Assembly (NCBI RefSeq): GCF_003385595.1
Contig: NZ_QNUE01000003.1
Location: forward strand, 186,001 to 250,000
Origin: Chryseobacterium flavum
Lineage (GTDB): Bacteria; Bacteroidota; Bacteroidia; Flavobacteriales; Weeksellaceae
Length of the DNA: 64,000 nt
Direction of reading: 5' to 3'
Shown here: positions 1-8,922 of the stretch, one piece after another
Numbering within the stretch: the stretch's first letter is position 1
How the letters are laid out: each line of letters begins with the position of its first letter
The notes under the pieces: model-generated
The model's database searches: none
What the model saw: the letters and a program-made list of their open reading frames with translations, nothing else
What the model was told of the DNA's origin: nothing
Made by a program: the position numbers and the translations under genes

Positions 1-587
1 GTATGGGAAAGATCGTGGCTGGAAATAAGAAAAGTAACTCCATCCTGCTTGGACAGTTCTTTGATAAGATTTTTAAGTTTGATCTGGGTAGAAGGATCCA
101 GATTGGCAAAAGGTTCATCAAGGATAATAATTTCGGGATTTCCGATGATTGCTCCTACAATACCTACCTTCTTCTGGTTTCCTTTCGAAAGATCACGGAT
201 ATATTTACCTGATTTGAGAATCTCACCGTTAAAAAAATCATGAAAAGGCTTCAGGAACTCATCTACAGAAGCTTTGTTTTGACCTCTCAGCTCGCCGATA
301 AAATAAAAATATTCTTCAGGAGTAAGATAACCAATCAAAAACGTATCATCCACAAAGGCTGAAACTTTATTTTTCCAGGATTCGGACTCGTTAACTTTAA
401 TACCATCGATACTTACGTATCCTGTAGTAGCCTGAATCAGATCCAGCATCAGGCTGAAAAGGGTCGTTTTCCCTGCCCCGTTATTTCCTACAAGACCAAA
501 AGTTTCTCCATTTGGAATTTCAAGGTGTTCAATGCGCAGAACAGTAGCCGGGCCATATGTTTTGGATAAATTATGTATATTGATCAT
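1..587 (-). CDS. ABC transporter ATP-binding protein (partial, 3' end outside window)
   Basis: The first about 195 residues of an ABC ATPase are encoded; the gene runs off the left edge of the window. The visible protein starts MINIHNLSKTYGPA and carries a Walker A (GNNGAGKTT, near residues 36-44), a signature-like LSKGNQKKVG and a Walker B (IIILDEPFANLDP), followed by the SSHDL switch histidine. All nucleotide-binding elements are therefore present. It would power export or import through the membrane partner encoded just upstream: the DUF5687 permease stop lies 3 bases before this ATG on the minus strand, so the two are co-transcribed. Substrate is unknown. Confidence 0.9.
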   Translation of the reverse strand, partial: MINIHNLSKTYGPATVLRIEHLEIPNGETFGLVGNNGAGKTTLFSLMLDLIQATTGYVSIDGIKVNESESWKNKVSAFVDDTFLIGYLTPEEYFYFIGELRGQNKASVDEFLKPFHDFFNGEILKSGKYIRDLSKGNQKKVGIVGAIIGNPEIIILDEPFANLDPSTQIKLKNLIKELSKQDGVTFLISSHDLSH

Positions 588-590
588 GGT

Positions 591-2057
591 TTAACTTTTA
601 TTTTTAAATGCATCAAGTGTGCTGTATTTTTCCTTTTTATAATGTTTTACAATGATATCAAAGATTTTTTCCCTCAGGAAAAATCCTATAATTCCGATAA
701 TGGCAATACTTATTACTCCGCCTGCAATTCCTGAGAAATATCTTGCAATAGCGAAAACTCCCATAGGAAGAAGCATTTTGGGAATCAGCAAAAGCATCGC
801 CGTAAGATTGAAGCTCCCTTTCTGTCCCATCCTTTTTTCTTTTGCATTAAGATCAATCTGTGCTTTGTTAAAAGCACCGGACCATAAGGTAAATTGAGAA
901 TTTACACCAATGTTATATAACCCCGCTGCAAAAAAAGTGATGTAGACTTCCCATCCGAAGTAAACATAGCATAGAGCGATAACCACAGAAATTCCTGTCA
1001 CAATATTCATCAGCCACCATTTTGCCTTTAAGTATTCTTTGTAAGGTACATTCAGAGTCATCATAAGGGGATAGTAAGAGCTGTCAAAAGCCGGTACCCT
1101 CTGCCCAAACATAAACTGAAAACCTCCTGTTACAAAAAGCCCCATAAACATCATCATTGCCGGGGTTTTGTAAAGAGAAGACGTAAACATCAGCAATCCG
1201 TAGAAAAGAAACATAAAGCTCCCCATAAGAATCCCTTTCGTTACTTTATTACGCCGCAGCATTCTGATATCATTGTTAATAAAGGTTCCTATTACCCCAT
1301 ATTTATTCAAAAAAGCAATATTTTCTGTTTTCCCAACCGTTTTTCTGGCTTCAAATCCCTGATCCAGATAAAATTCTTTGCGCAGATAACGGAAACAGAG
1401 CCTCCACAATAGAACAAACAGAAATACAGGAACCAAAACAAAATAGGGCTTTTCATAGAAACTTAAGAATACCGATTCAGAATAAGACAACACTGGAACG
1501 ATGTTATAATACCCCAGAACTCCAATGATAACACAGCATATCCCGATAATAACAGCCAGTGTTTCCCTCCCGTTGAAGAAAATATTGATAAAATTATTCA
1601 GATAGAGTAATGCGATAACACCTAGAAGCCATACCAACATCCCGGAAATACTATACCCGTTAAATAAAGCGATGATAGAAAATGTAATAAAAAATAAAGA
1701 GCTTAGCCAGCTAAATGCCGAAAGGAAAGTTTTGGCAAGCATATAATTCACCAGTGTATTTTTTCTGATATTCAGGGTAAGAAATGGTTTAATATTCTGC
1801 GTGGGAATCTCCTGCCAGAGATATTTAATACCCAGATCTATAATCCATGCAACAATCATAAATTTTGAAACCATGCGTAAAGGGTTCTGATGCATTTCCT
1901 TATGTATATAGAAAAAAGCAAGAAATGCCCCTCCGACAAAACATCCCATGAAATAAATAATACCAATGAACCGGAGTATTTTCATGGTCAGATTAATCCC
2001 TAAAGACGTACCGCGAAAAAAGCTTTTGATTTCAAGCTTAAGGAACCTGAGAAACAT
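591..2057 (-). CDS. DUF5687 family ABC-type membrane protein
   Basis: A 488-residue integral membrane protein with roughly ten or more hydrophobic segments spread over its length, preceded by a short amphipathic N-terminus (MFLRFLKLEIKSFFRG). This matches the DUF5687 family of Bacteroidetes, which is encoded beside a lone ABC ATPase and is thought to be its permease. Here the ATPase follows after 3 bases. The cargo cannot be told from sequence. The gap from recN is 50 bases with no clear terminator, so read-through from recN is possible. Confidence 0.82.
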   Translation of the reverse strand: MFLRFLKLEIKSFFRGTSLGINLTMKILRFIGIIYFMGCFVGGAFLAFFYIHKEMHQNPLRMVSKFMIVAWIIDLGIKYLWQEIPTQNIKPFLTLNIRKNTLVNYMLAKTFLSAFSWLSSLFFITFSIIALFNGYSISGMLVWLLGVIALLYLNNFINIFFNGRETLAVIIGICCVIIGVLGYYNIVPVLSYSESVFLSFYEKPYFVLVPVFLFVLLWRLCFRYLRKEFYLDQGFEARKTVGKTENIAFLNKYGVIGTFINNDIRMLRRNKVTKGILMGSFMFLFYGLLMFTSSLYKTPAMMMFMGLFVTGGFQFMFGQRVPAFDSSYYPLMMTLNVPYKEYLKAKWWLMNIVTGISVVIALCYVYFGWEVYITFFAAGLYNIGVNSQFTLWSGAFNKAQIDLNAKEKRMGQKGSFNLTAMLLLIPKMLLPMGVFAIARYFSGIAGGVISIAIIGIIGFFLREKIFDIIVKHYKKEKYSTLDAFKNKS

Positions 2058-2107
2058 ATTTTTATTTTTTACATTAGTAAATATAATGCAAAATATGTTA
2101 CATATTT

Positions 2108-3757
2108 TTATCCGATAAGTTCTTTGGCCTGTGCTAATGCTGCCTCTGTAATTTTACTCCCTGAAAGCAGCTGAGCAATTTCTTTCAGCTTTTCATCATC
2201 ACTTAATGGAATAATAGTAGACTGTGTTCTTCCGGCAATATCCTCTTTTACAACTTTATAATTATTGTTTCCTTTGGCTGCTACCTGTGCAAGATGGGAA
2301 ATAACGATCAGCTGCATATCTTTTGACATTTCTCTCATCAGATTTCCTATTTCTTCTGCTACTTTACCGGAAACTCCGGTATCTATTTCATCTAAAATAA
2401 GCGTAGGAAGATCATCGCTTTCTGCAATAATTTTCTTCACAGCAAGCATAACCCGTGATCTTTCACCACCCGAAATAGCTGTTTGAATCGGTTTTAAAGG
2501 AAATCCTGAATTAGCCTGAAACAAGAGTTGGATATTCTCTTTTCCAAACGGGCTGAACTCTGTGATATCCTGCAATTCTATATCTACTTTGGCCTTTTCT
2601 AGTCCTAATTTTTTAAGTAAACCTTCTGCTTTTTTTACAAAGACCGGGATATTCTTTTTTCTGTTTTCTGAAAGTTTTTCAGCAAGAGCCTGAAGTATAT
2701 TTTCTTTTTTTGATATATTTTCTTTTGTCTCCGCAATTTGTTCTTCCAGTTCCGAGACTCCCTTCTGATCTCCGGCCAGTTCATTTCTAACTTCAATCAG
2801 CTCATTAAAATCCGAAACATTGTGCTTCAATAGCAAAGCATTGATTTTATTATTTAGCTCTGTAAGAATTAACAGCTTTTCAGGATTGATCTCTACTTTT
2901 TCTGCCTCATTTTCAAGTTCAGCAATGATATCTTTTATTTCCACAAAAGAAGTTTCCAGCCTGTCATTCAGTTCAGCAAAACTTGTTGATATTTCAGAAA
3001 TTTTTGAAAGCTTATTTTTCGCTTCATTGAAAAAGGATAAGATTCCAATCTCTTCCTGATGAAATCTCGACAAAATCTGCACCAGGTTATCAGAAATGAC
3101 CCCTGCGTTTTCATGAATAGCCAATTGATTCTGCAGGTCTTCATAATCCACATCATCCAGTTTCAGCTCTTCCAGTTCATTCAGCAGAAATTCTTTATAA
3201 TCACTTTCTTTATTTGTTTCAGAAAGTTGGTTCTGAAGTTTTTTAAGTTGTATTTTAAGACTTTGAAAATCCGAAAATTCGTACTGATATTCTTCAATAA
3301 TCTGTTTATTTCCGGAAAGTCCGTCAATGATTTTAAACTGATATTCTGAAGTAAAAAGGTTTGATGTTTCGAACTGAGAGTGAATATCAATCAGCTGAGA
3401 CGAGAATTCTCTGAGTACATCAAGCGTTACCGGAACATCATTAATGAATGCACGTGATTTTCCTGAAGGAAGAATTTCTCTTCTGATAATGGTCTGAAGT
3501 TCATAGTCCAGATCATTTTCAATAAAAAATTTCTTAAACTGGTTATTTAATGCAAATTCGGTTTCCACCACACTTTTCTCCTCTGCATTCGAAACAGATT
3601 TCACATCAGCCCTTTCGCCAAGAATAAGCCTTAAGGCGCCTAAAATAATAGATTTACCTGCTCCTGTTTCACCTGTTATTACCTGTAACCCATTTTTCAA
3701 TGATACTTCCAGGGTATCAATCAGGGCAAAATTTTTAATGTAAATTCTTGAAAGCAT
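2108..3757 (-). CDS. recN: DNA repair protein RecN
   Basis: RecN is an SMC-like ATPase acting in recombinational repair of double-strand breaks. The 549-residue length fits the family. Walker A GETGAGKS is at residues 29-36. A long charged coiled-coil region lies around 150-370. The ABC signature ISGGERSR is near residue 430 and the Walker B LILDEIDTGVSG follows. Its own -7 box (TATATTTG) sits 29 bases upstream of the start. The order bamD, rpoZ, coaBC, porD, recN on one strand is a familiar flavobacterial arrangement. Confidence 0.97.
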   Translation of the reverse strand: MLSRIYIKNFALIDTLEVSLKNGLQVITGETGAGKSIILGALRLILGERADVKSVSNAEEKSVVETEFALNNQFKKFFIENDLDYELQTIIRREILPSGKSRAFINDVPVTLDVLREFSSQLIDIHSQFETSNLFTSEYQFKIIDGLSGNKQIIEEYQYEFSDFQSLKIQLKKLQNQLSETNKESDYKEFLLNELEELKLDDVDYEDLQNQLAIHENAGVISDNLVQILSRFHQEEIGILSFFNEAKNKLSKISEISTSFAELNDRLETSFVEIKDIIAELENEAEKVEINPEKLLILTELNNKINALLLKHNVSDFNELIEVRNELAGDQKGVSELEEQIAETKENISKKENILQALAEKLSENRKKNIPVFVKKAEGLLKKLGLEKAKVDIELQDITEFSPFGKENIQLLFQANSGFPLKPIQTAISGGERSRVMLAVKKIIAESDDLPTLILDEIDTGVSGKVAEEIGNLMREMSKDMQLIVISHLAQVAAKGNNNYKVVKEDIAGRTQSTIIPLSDDEKLKEIAQLLSGSKITEAALAQAKELIG

Positions 3758-3786
3758 GGATAAGTGAATGGTTACTTTACGTATTG

Positions 3787-3794
3787 CAAATATA
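3787..3794 (-). promoter_or_regulatory. -7 box of the recN promoter
   Basis: TATATTTG on the minus strand matches the Bacteroidetes sigma-ABfr -7 consensus TAnnTTTG exactly. It lies 29 bases before the recN ATG. Confidence 0.6.
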
Positions 3795-3839
3795 GAATTT
3801 TAGAGTTCAGTATTCAATAGCTGAATGTTTCATTTCCAT

Positions 3840-4742
3840 CTATTTCCACTTATTCCATTTATTGTCAATATTTTTGGGAGAAAGGATAATCATGGTTTGT
3901 TTCAGATCATTAATATTAACAGGGCCGTTATTCCCTGAGTTAAAAATATTGAAGATCTCATCACTCTTATTATCCATGAACAGATTGAAAAAATAAGCCT
4001 GCTGAAATGAATTTTCATAGGTCTTCAACTGCATAAGTGCATCAAAAATTACTTTTTTGGCCGGACTTTGATCCTGATTAAAAAGGTTATCCAATCCTGC
4101 TCTGTGGTACGTGTAAATTGTTGAGCGAAGCTGACTCCAGTTAGGATTAAGAATTTCATTGATCAGCATGGTACGGTTCCGTGGTTCATTCACCGTATTC
4201 CATCCTTCAAAATTCCTGTTCTGGGAATTCTGGGCAATCTGCTGAGCTTTTGCAAACCACTGTGACCCTCCCATAGACTGAAAACTGTCAGCATCATATC
4301 CTAAAATCAGATAAATATAAAAGCTGATTACGTCTGTAAGGTTTTTTCCTGAAAATTGCCGTTCGTTAAAAATAAGGTTTTCATTCTCGATATATTCAAA
4401 GGCAAATCTTTGATCCTGAAGATTAATCAGTGGTGATTCATAAGTCGTATTATAAACAGGGCGGACAGCCTGTACTACGATGGTACCTTTAAATTTATTA
4501 TCTACTCTTTCAGAGATAACAATGGCAAAACCACATTTTATTTTTTCAAAGTTCTGAAGTTTTTTCCCGGTCCAGCTGGTATTATTGATAAAGTCTTTCA
4601 GACTTTTTTCCAATGCCTTGTAAGCTTGCTGATTACTTCCTCCCAATTGTTGGGAATTTACCTGAACTGTTGCCAGCAGTTCCTGGGAAAAGCAAAGGCT
4701 GTATATAAAAAACAGAAAAAATAAGCTTATCGTTTTTTTCAT
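3840..4742 (-). CDS. porD: DUF4835 family secreted protein (PorD-type, type IX secretion)
   Basis: A 300-residue protein with a clear signal peptide (MKKTISLFFLFFIYSLCFSQ). The mature part opens with ELLATVQVNSQQL, typical of the DUF4835 family; members are also called PorD because a Porphyromonas homologue is linked to type IX secretion. The family is nearly universal in Bacteroidetes and sits beside coaBC and recN, as here. It is expected in the periplasm or attached to the outer membrane. The family match is strong; the exact role in secretion is from family knowledge only. Confidence 0.82.
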   Translation of the reverse strand: MKKTISLFFLFFIYSLCFSQELLATVQVNSQQLGGSNQQAYKALEKSLKDFINNTSWTGKKLQNFEKIKCGFAIVISERVDNKFKGTIVVQAVRPVYNTTYESPLINLQDQRFAFEYIENENLIFNERQFSGKNLTDVISFYIYLILGYDADSFQSMGGSQWFAKAQQIAQNSQNRNFEGWNTVNEPRNRTMLINEILNPNWSQLRSTIYTYHRAGLDNLFNQDQSPAKKVIFDALMQLKTYENSFQQAYFFNLFMDNKSDEIFNIFNSGNNGPVNINDLKQTMIILSPKNIDNKWNKWK

Positions 4743-4777
4743 TGTCTGTAAAAATTGAGAACGGAAATTTATTAAAA

Positions 4778-5983
4778 TTATTTTAAAAGTTGATTCTCAA
4801 TAAAGTTGAGAATATCTCTGGCCACTTCATCTTTAGATTTAAGATTAAATTCTATCTTATCCGTTTTGGTAAATATCTTGATTTTGTTGGTATCATTTTT
4901 AAAGCCGGCTCCTTCGTCTCGCAGAGAGTTCAAAACGATCATATCCAGATTTTTCTTTTCAAGTTTTCCTTTCGCATTTTCCTCTTCGTTCTGAGTTTCC
5001 AGAGCAAAACCTACTAAAAACTGATGGGTTTTCTTTTCTCCCATTGTTTTCAGGATATCCGGGTTTTTAACAAGTTCAATAGTCAGATTTTCATCATTTT
5101 TCTTGATTTTTTCCTTTGCTACTTCTTTAGGAGCATAGTCGGCAACAGCTGCACTGGCAATTCCAATGTCTATCCTGTCGTAAAATTCAAAGACCTTTGA
5201 CAGCATCTCCCTGGCAGAAGTTACTCTATGCAATTCAATATTCTTGTCCCGGATCAGCTGAGAACTTGGTCCTGAGATCAAAATTACTTTTGCTCCTCTT
5301 TTTGAAGCCTCTGCCGCTAAAGAAAAACCCATTTTTCCGGAAGAATGATTTCCGATAAACCTTACCGGATCAATTGCTTCATAAGTTGGTCCTGCAGTTA
5401 TTAGTACCGTTTTCCCTTTAAGGCTTTCCAAATGACTTTCTCCGTTAAAAAAATGTTCTACAACGTTAAATATTGTTTCGGGTTCTGCCATTCGCCCCTG
5501 TCCGACAAGTCCGCTTGCCAGTTCCCCGTTTTCAGCAGGTATTATTGTATGTCCGAAACTTTCTGCAAGTTCCAGATTTTTTTTTGTAGAAGGATGTACA
5601 TACATATCCAGATCCATTGCCGGAGCAATAAAAACCGGGCACTTGGCAGACATATAAGTTGCAATAAGCAGGTTATCACACATTCCGTGGACCATTTTAG
5701 ATAATGTATTGGCCGTACATGGCGCCACAATCATTACATCTGCCCAAAGTGCTAATTCCACGTGACTGTTCCAGCTTCCGTTATCGCCATAAAAATCTGA
5801 ATAAACAGGTTTTTTTGATAAGGTAGACAAGCTTAATTTTGTCACGAAGTGTTCAGCATCAGCAGTCATAATCACTTGTACTTCCGCCCCTTTTTTTATA
5901 AAATTCCTTATCAGAAAATGAATTTTATAAGCTGCAATCCCTCCGGAAACTGCAATAAGTACCTTTTTACCGGAAACACTCAT
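4778..5983 (-). CDS. coaBC: Bifunctional phosphopantothenoylcysteine decarboxylase / phosphopantothenate-cysteine ligase
   Basis: This fused enzyme makes 4'-phosphopantetheine for coenzyme A: the CoaB part joins cysteine to 4'-phosphopantothenate and the FMN-dependent CoaC part decarboxylates the product. The N-terminal half (about 1-180) shows the flavoprotein features: VSGGIAAYK near the start, the catalytic-His motif SHVELALWAD, and HGMCDNLL with the active-site Cys. The C-terminal half has ITAGPTYEAIDPVR, NHSSGKMG and the lysine-rich KEKIKKNDENL of CoaB. Length (401) is normal. A strong hairpin at 6049-6083 separates it from rpoZ upstream. Confidence 0.97.
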   Translation of the reverse strand: MSVSGKKVLIAVSGGIAAYKIHFLIRNFIKKGAEVQVIMTADAEHFVTKLSLSTLSKKPVYSDFYGDNGSWNSHVELALWADVMIVAPCTANTLSKMVHGMCDNLLIATYMSAKCPVFIAPAMDLDMYVHPSTKKNLELAESFGHTIIPAENGELASGLVGQGRMAEPETIFNVVEHFFNGESHLESLKGKTVLITAGPTYEAIDPVRFIGNHSSGKMGFSLAAEASKRGAKVILISGPSSQLIRDKNIELHRVTSAREMLSKVFEFYDRIDIGIASAAVADYAPKEVAKEKIKKNDENLTIELVKNPDILKTMGEKKTHQFLVGFALETQNEEENAKGKLEKKNLDMIVLNSLRDEGAGFKNDTNKIKIFTKTDKIEFNLKSKDEVARDILNFIENQLLK

Positions 5984-6048
5984 TTAGTTTAATTTTTTTG
6001 GAATACTAAAATACTTATTTTTTCCCACAATCAGGGTTTAAAACAATA

Positions 6049-6083
6049 AAGGTCATAAAAGAACGGAATTCTTTTATGACCTT
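6049..6083. terminator. Perfect 15-bp hairpin between rpoZ and coaBC
   Basis: Arms 6049-6063 and 6069-6083 are perfectly complementary around a 5-base loop. On the minus strand the stem is followed by a T-rich stretch, so it can terminate rpoZ transcripts before coaBC; coaBC would then need its own promoter or read-through. Confidence 0.65.
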
Positions 6084-6104
6084 GATCTATAAAAACACAG
6101 ATAA

Positions 6105-6428
6105 TTATTTTCTGTCTTCTGTTTTTCTGAAATAAATATCTTCATTTAACCACTCTTCAATAGCAATTGAAGTTGGTTTTGGAAGTTTTTCGTAATGTTT
6201 AGAGATCTCAATTTGCTCTCTGTTTTCAAAAACTTCTTCTAATGTAGAATTGTGAACAGCAAATTCATCCAGTTTATTGTGAAGCTCCGTACGGATCTCC
6301 GCATTGATCTGCTCTGCTCTCTTTCCCATGATAACAATAGCTTCATAGATTGAACCTACTTTATCTTCAATCTTATCTTTATCGTAAGTAATCGTATTTA
6401 CTTCTGCTTTTGTATCTTTTACACTCAT
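6105..6428 (-). CDS. rpoZ: DNA-directed RNA polymerase omega subunit (Bacteroidetes type)
   Basis: A 107-residue soluble protein containing GSIYEAIVIMGKRAEQIN, the conserved core of omega subunits, in which the helix around the R-A-x-Q-I/L motif binds the beta-prime C-terminus and assists polymerase assembly. It lies between bamD and coaBC, the standard position in flavobacteria. A TAAATTTG -7 box is 30 bases upstream of the start, inside the gap from bamD, so it has its own promoter besides any read-through. Confidence 0.88.
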   Translation of the reverse strand: MSVKDTKAEVNTITYDKDKIEDKVGSIYEAIVIMGKRAEQINAEIRTELHNKLDEFAVHNSTLEEVFENREQIEISKHYEKLPKPTSIAIEEWLNEDIYFRKTEDRK

Positions 6429-6458
6429 TTTGAGAAAATTATTTTTATTTTAAGATTG

Positions 6459-6466
6459 CAAATTTA
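6459..6466 (-). promoter_or_regulatory. -7 box of the rpoZ promoter
   Basis: TAAATTTG on the minus strand fits TAnnTTTG. It lies between the bamD stop and the rpoZ start. Confidence 0.5.
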
Positions 6467-6470
6467 CAAA

Positions 6471-7466
6471 TTATCTTTGAATTTTGAAAGTCGCTGCAGG
6501 CGGAGGGGTCTGAAGCGCCGCACTATCCCTCTGAATCTGCATTGCCTTCTTTTCATTGCTGATCTGATCTTTAATTTGCTGATCTGTTTTATTCTTTTCA
6601 GCTAATTTCGCAGCTTCTTTCTTTTGCTTAGCATTTAGAGCCGCCATTCTTTCTTCTACCTGTTTTTTAGTAACAGCAAAATTCTGTTTTTCCTTCTCCA
6701 GTTTACCCCGAAGATCTACAGCTGTTTTAGCATATTCCGTATCAGGCAGTTCCTTTTCAACCATTCTCGTATAAGTCAGGGCGCTTTCAATACGCTCACT
6801 TTTAAGATCATAAATTGACTTGGTTGCCAATTCATAACGGGATTTCATGATATAGTCGTAAATCTTTGGACGAAGCTTAGTACTTGGAAAATCTTCCAAT
6901 ACATTCTCCAGTGCTACATTGGCTGCCTTGTATTCTCCCATCTTAAAATACTGTCTGGCATTCTCATATGCCTTAAACTCCAGTTTATAAGATAGCTCAT
7001 CAATAAGCTGGCTGATGTTTTTAGATCTTTCAGAATTTGGATAGTTTGTTAAAAAATCCTGAAGTTCATTGATTGCCAGTTCAGTACTGGACTGATCCAG
7101 ATTATAATCCATAGAACCTTCATAATAACATAATGCCGACATATAAGCGGCTTCTTCTGCCCGTGGATCCTTAGGGAAATTAACTGCAAAATTTTTAAAC
7201 TGATGCCCTGCCAGTTTATAACTCTTATCGTAATAATTTGCATAGGCTGTGTTGAAACCTACATTAGGGAAATCATCTGTTCCTGCTACAAGATTGGCAA
7301 GTCTGTCATAAAGAGCCAATGCATTCTTCCACTTCTTCTTCGCAAAATTATCATTAGCAGCCTTTAAGATAAAATCCTTATCAGCACTCCTCATTGCTTT
7401 CTCCTGACGGCTTGCACATGAAGCGACTACTGCTACGGCAAACAGACCTAAAATATATTTTTTCAT
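6471..7466 (-). CDS. bamD: Outer membrane assembly lipoprotein BamD
   Basis: BamD is the essential lipoprotein partner of BamA in inserting beta-barrel proteins in the outer membrane. The signal peptide ends in a lipobox (VVASC, lipid-accepting Cys17). The rest is helical with TPR-type repeats, for example YYEGSMDYNLDQSSTELAI, LTNYPNSE and LENVLEDFPSTK. The last 60 residues are a highly charged coiled-coil-like tail rich in K, E, Q and A, longer than in E. coli BamD (245 residues there, 331 here). It has a good -7 box (TATTTTTG, 7515-7522). Confidence 0.93.
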   Translation of the reverse strand: MKKYILGLFAVAVVASCASRQEKAMRSADKDFILKAANDNFAKKKWKNALALYDRLANLVAGTDDFPNVGFNTAYANYYDKSYKLAGHQFKNFAVNFPKDPRAEEAAYMSALCYYEGSMDYNLDQSSTELAINELQDFLTNYPNSERSKNISQLIDELSYKLEFKAYENARQYFKMGEYKAANVALENVLEDFPSTKLRPKIYDYIMKSRYELATKSIYDLKSERIESALTYTRMVEKELPDTEYAKTAVDLRGKLEKEKQNFAVTKKQVEERMAALNAKQKKEAAKLAEKNKTDQQIKDQISNEKKAMQIQRDSAALQTPPPAATFKIQR

Positions 7467-7514
7467 ATAAAAAATTCAACAGTTTTCGGATTATACAGCC
7501 GATTTACTAATTTG

Positions 7515-7522
7515 CAAAAATA
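7515..7522 (-). promoter_or_regulatory. -7 box of the bamD promoter
   Basis: TATTTTTG on the minus strand, about 49 bases before the bamD ATG. Confidence 0.55.
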
Positions 7523-7569
7523 TAACTTTTTTGTCAATAGATTTTTTTTTATGAATATTTAACGTAATT

Positions 7570-8199
7570 TTAGTCTGCAGCGTATCCCAAAATTGCAAAA
7601 ACGCTCAATAAAAGATTCATTCTTACCTTCTTTTCAGCTTCTTTGACATAAGTTTCCTCATTCTTACTCGGAACGTACAGTTCATAGAAATTTTTATTCC
7701 GGATAACAAATAACGTGGAGCCAATAATCATTGTAAGAATATCTTCAGGCTTTGGGGTAAAAGTAAATACTCCGGATGCCACTCCTTTTTTAATCACTTC
7801 ATCAAGCTTTTTTACAAACAATTGATAAAAGTCCAATAATTCATCCTTCAGATTATCAGTATGACGCAACTCCTGAGTAACGAATCCATGAAAATAATTA
7901 TACTTGAATAACTGAGAAACAATATATTTAATTATTTCCCGCATCTGCATTTCCGGTTTACCCTCTTTAATAGTGTCTGCAAATTCTGAAAAATTCTCTC
8001 TTGTTTTCAGTACTCTGTACTGGTAAAGATAAGACATCATTTTCTCTTTGGACCCGAAATAGTATGAAATCATTGCAACATTGATATTTGCTTTGGAGCA
8101 GATATCCCTTACAGAAGTTCCTTCGTATCCTTTTTTCGCTATAAGCTCTTCAGCGATATCCAGTATGTGAATCTGTTTTTCTGTAAATTTTTTCTTCAT
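7570..8199 (-). CDS. TetR/AcrR family transcriptional regulator
   Basis: A 209-residue protein with the TetR N-terminal helix-turn-helix: ILDIAEELIAKKGYEGTSVRDICSKANINVAMISYYF spans about residues 11-48 (quoted in pieces: GYEGTSVRDI, NVAMISYYF). The C-terminal ligand/dimer domain is unassigned. It is divergent from the tatD-like gene with a 96-base spacer in which an operator would be expected; no clean dyad was found there. Regulators of this kind usually repress their own promoter and a nearby gene. The ligand is unknown. Confidence 0.9.
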   Translation of the reverse strand: MKKKFTEKQIHILDIAEELIAKKGYEGTSVRDICSKANINVAMISYYFGSKEKMMSYLYQYRVLKTRENFSEFADTIKEGKPEMQMREIIKYIVSQLFKYNYFHGFVTQELRHTDNLKDELLDFYQLFVKKLDEVIKKGVASGVFTFTPKPEDILTMIIGSTLFVIRNKNFYELYVPSKNEETYVKEAEKKVRMNLLLSVFAILGYAAD

Positions 8200-8284
8200 G
8201 AAGTGTACTTTGAGTAAAGTTAAGAAATTTTTAACACATTTATAAACGTTTGTTTAATAATTTTATATTAATTCCAAATAATAG

Positions 8285-8292
8285 TATTTTTG
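8285..8292 (+). promoter_or_regulatory. -7 box abutting the tatD-like start codon
   Basis: TATTTTTG ends only 3 bases before the ATG at 8296. A -7 box of this type places transcription start about 4-6 bases downstream, that is at the start codon, which would give a leaderless mRNA. Confidence 0.4.
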
Positions 8293-8295
8293 AAA

Positions 8296-8922
8296 ATGCA
8301 ATTTTTTGATTTCCATCATCATAAAAAACATTTCCGGAACGGGATTTATAATGTAAACATTGAGGAATCTCCTCCGGACCAGCTTTACTCGGCAGGTATT
8401 CACCCGAACGATATAGATATTCATCATATCGAAAGACAAATTAACTGGATGGAAAGTATGATGCTTCAAAATTGCTTTGCTATCGGGGAATGTGGGTTAG
8501 ATTCTTTGGTTAGTACTGATCAGAAAATCCAGGAAGAGGTATTTTTAAGGCAGATAAGGATCTCCAATGAGGTAAAAAAACCAATGATTATACATTGTGT
8601 CAGAAAATTTTATGAGGTAATTTCTTTTAAAAAGAAGGCCGATCAGGCCATGATTATTCACGGTTTTAATAAAAAACGACAAATTGCTGAGGATCTGCTT
8701 AAAAATAATTTTTATCTCAGTTTTGGAAAAGCTGTTTTGTATAATTTATCTTTGCAGGACATTATAAGGAACACTCCATCAGACAAAATCTTTTTAGAAA
8801 CTGATAATGAAGATTTTAACATCGAAGAACTGTATTACAAAGTTTCAGAGATAAAAGGTATTTCCCTGGAGCAACTGAATGAACAAATTTTAGAAAATTT
8901 ACACACTATAAAAAATGGATAA
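8296..8922 (+). CDS. TatD family hydrolase
   Basis: A short TatD-like metal-dependent hydrolase of about 208 residues; full-length TatD proteins have about 260. The start at the ATG (MQFFDFHHH) is preferred over a TTG two codons earlier because TatD proteins open directly with the metal-binding FDxHxH strand. Other family marks are HPND, AIGECGLDS, PMIIHCVRK and LETDNED. The shortening suggests loss of some peripheral elements, and the third His region is FNKK rather than FSG, so activity is uncertain. Its stop overlaps the tcdA start by 8 bases (translational coupling). Confidence 0.82.
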   Translation: MQFFDFHHHKKHFRNGIYNVNIEESPPDQLYSAGIHPNDIDIHHIERQINWMESMMLQNCFAIGECGLDSLVSTDQKIQEEVFLRQIRISNEVKKPMIIHCVRKFYEVISFKKKADQAMIIHGFNKKRQIAEDLLKNNFYLSFGKAVLYNLSLQDIIRNTPSDKIFLETDNEDFNIEELYYKVSEIKGISLEQLNEQILENLHTIKNG

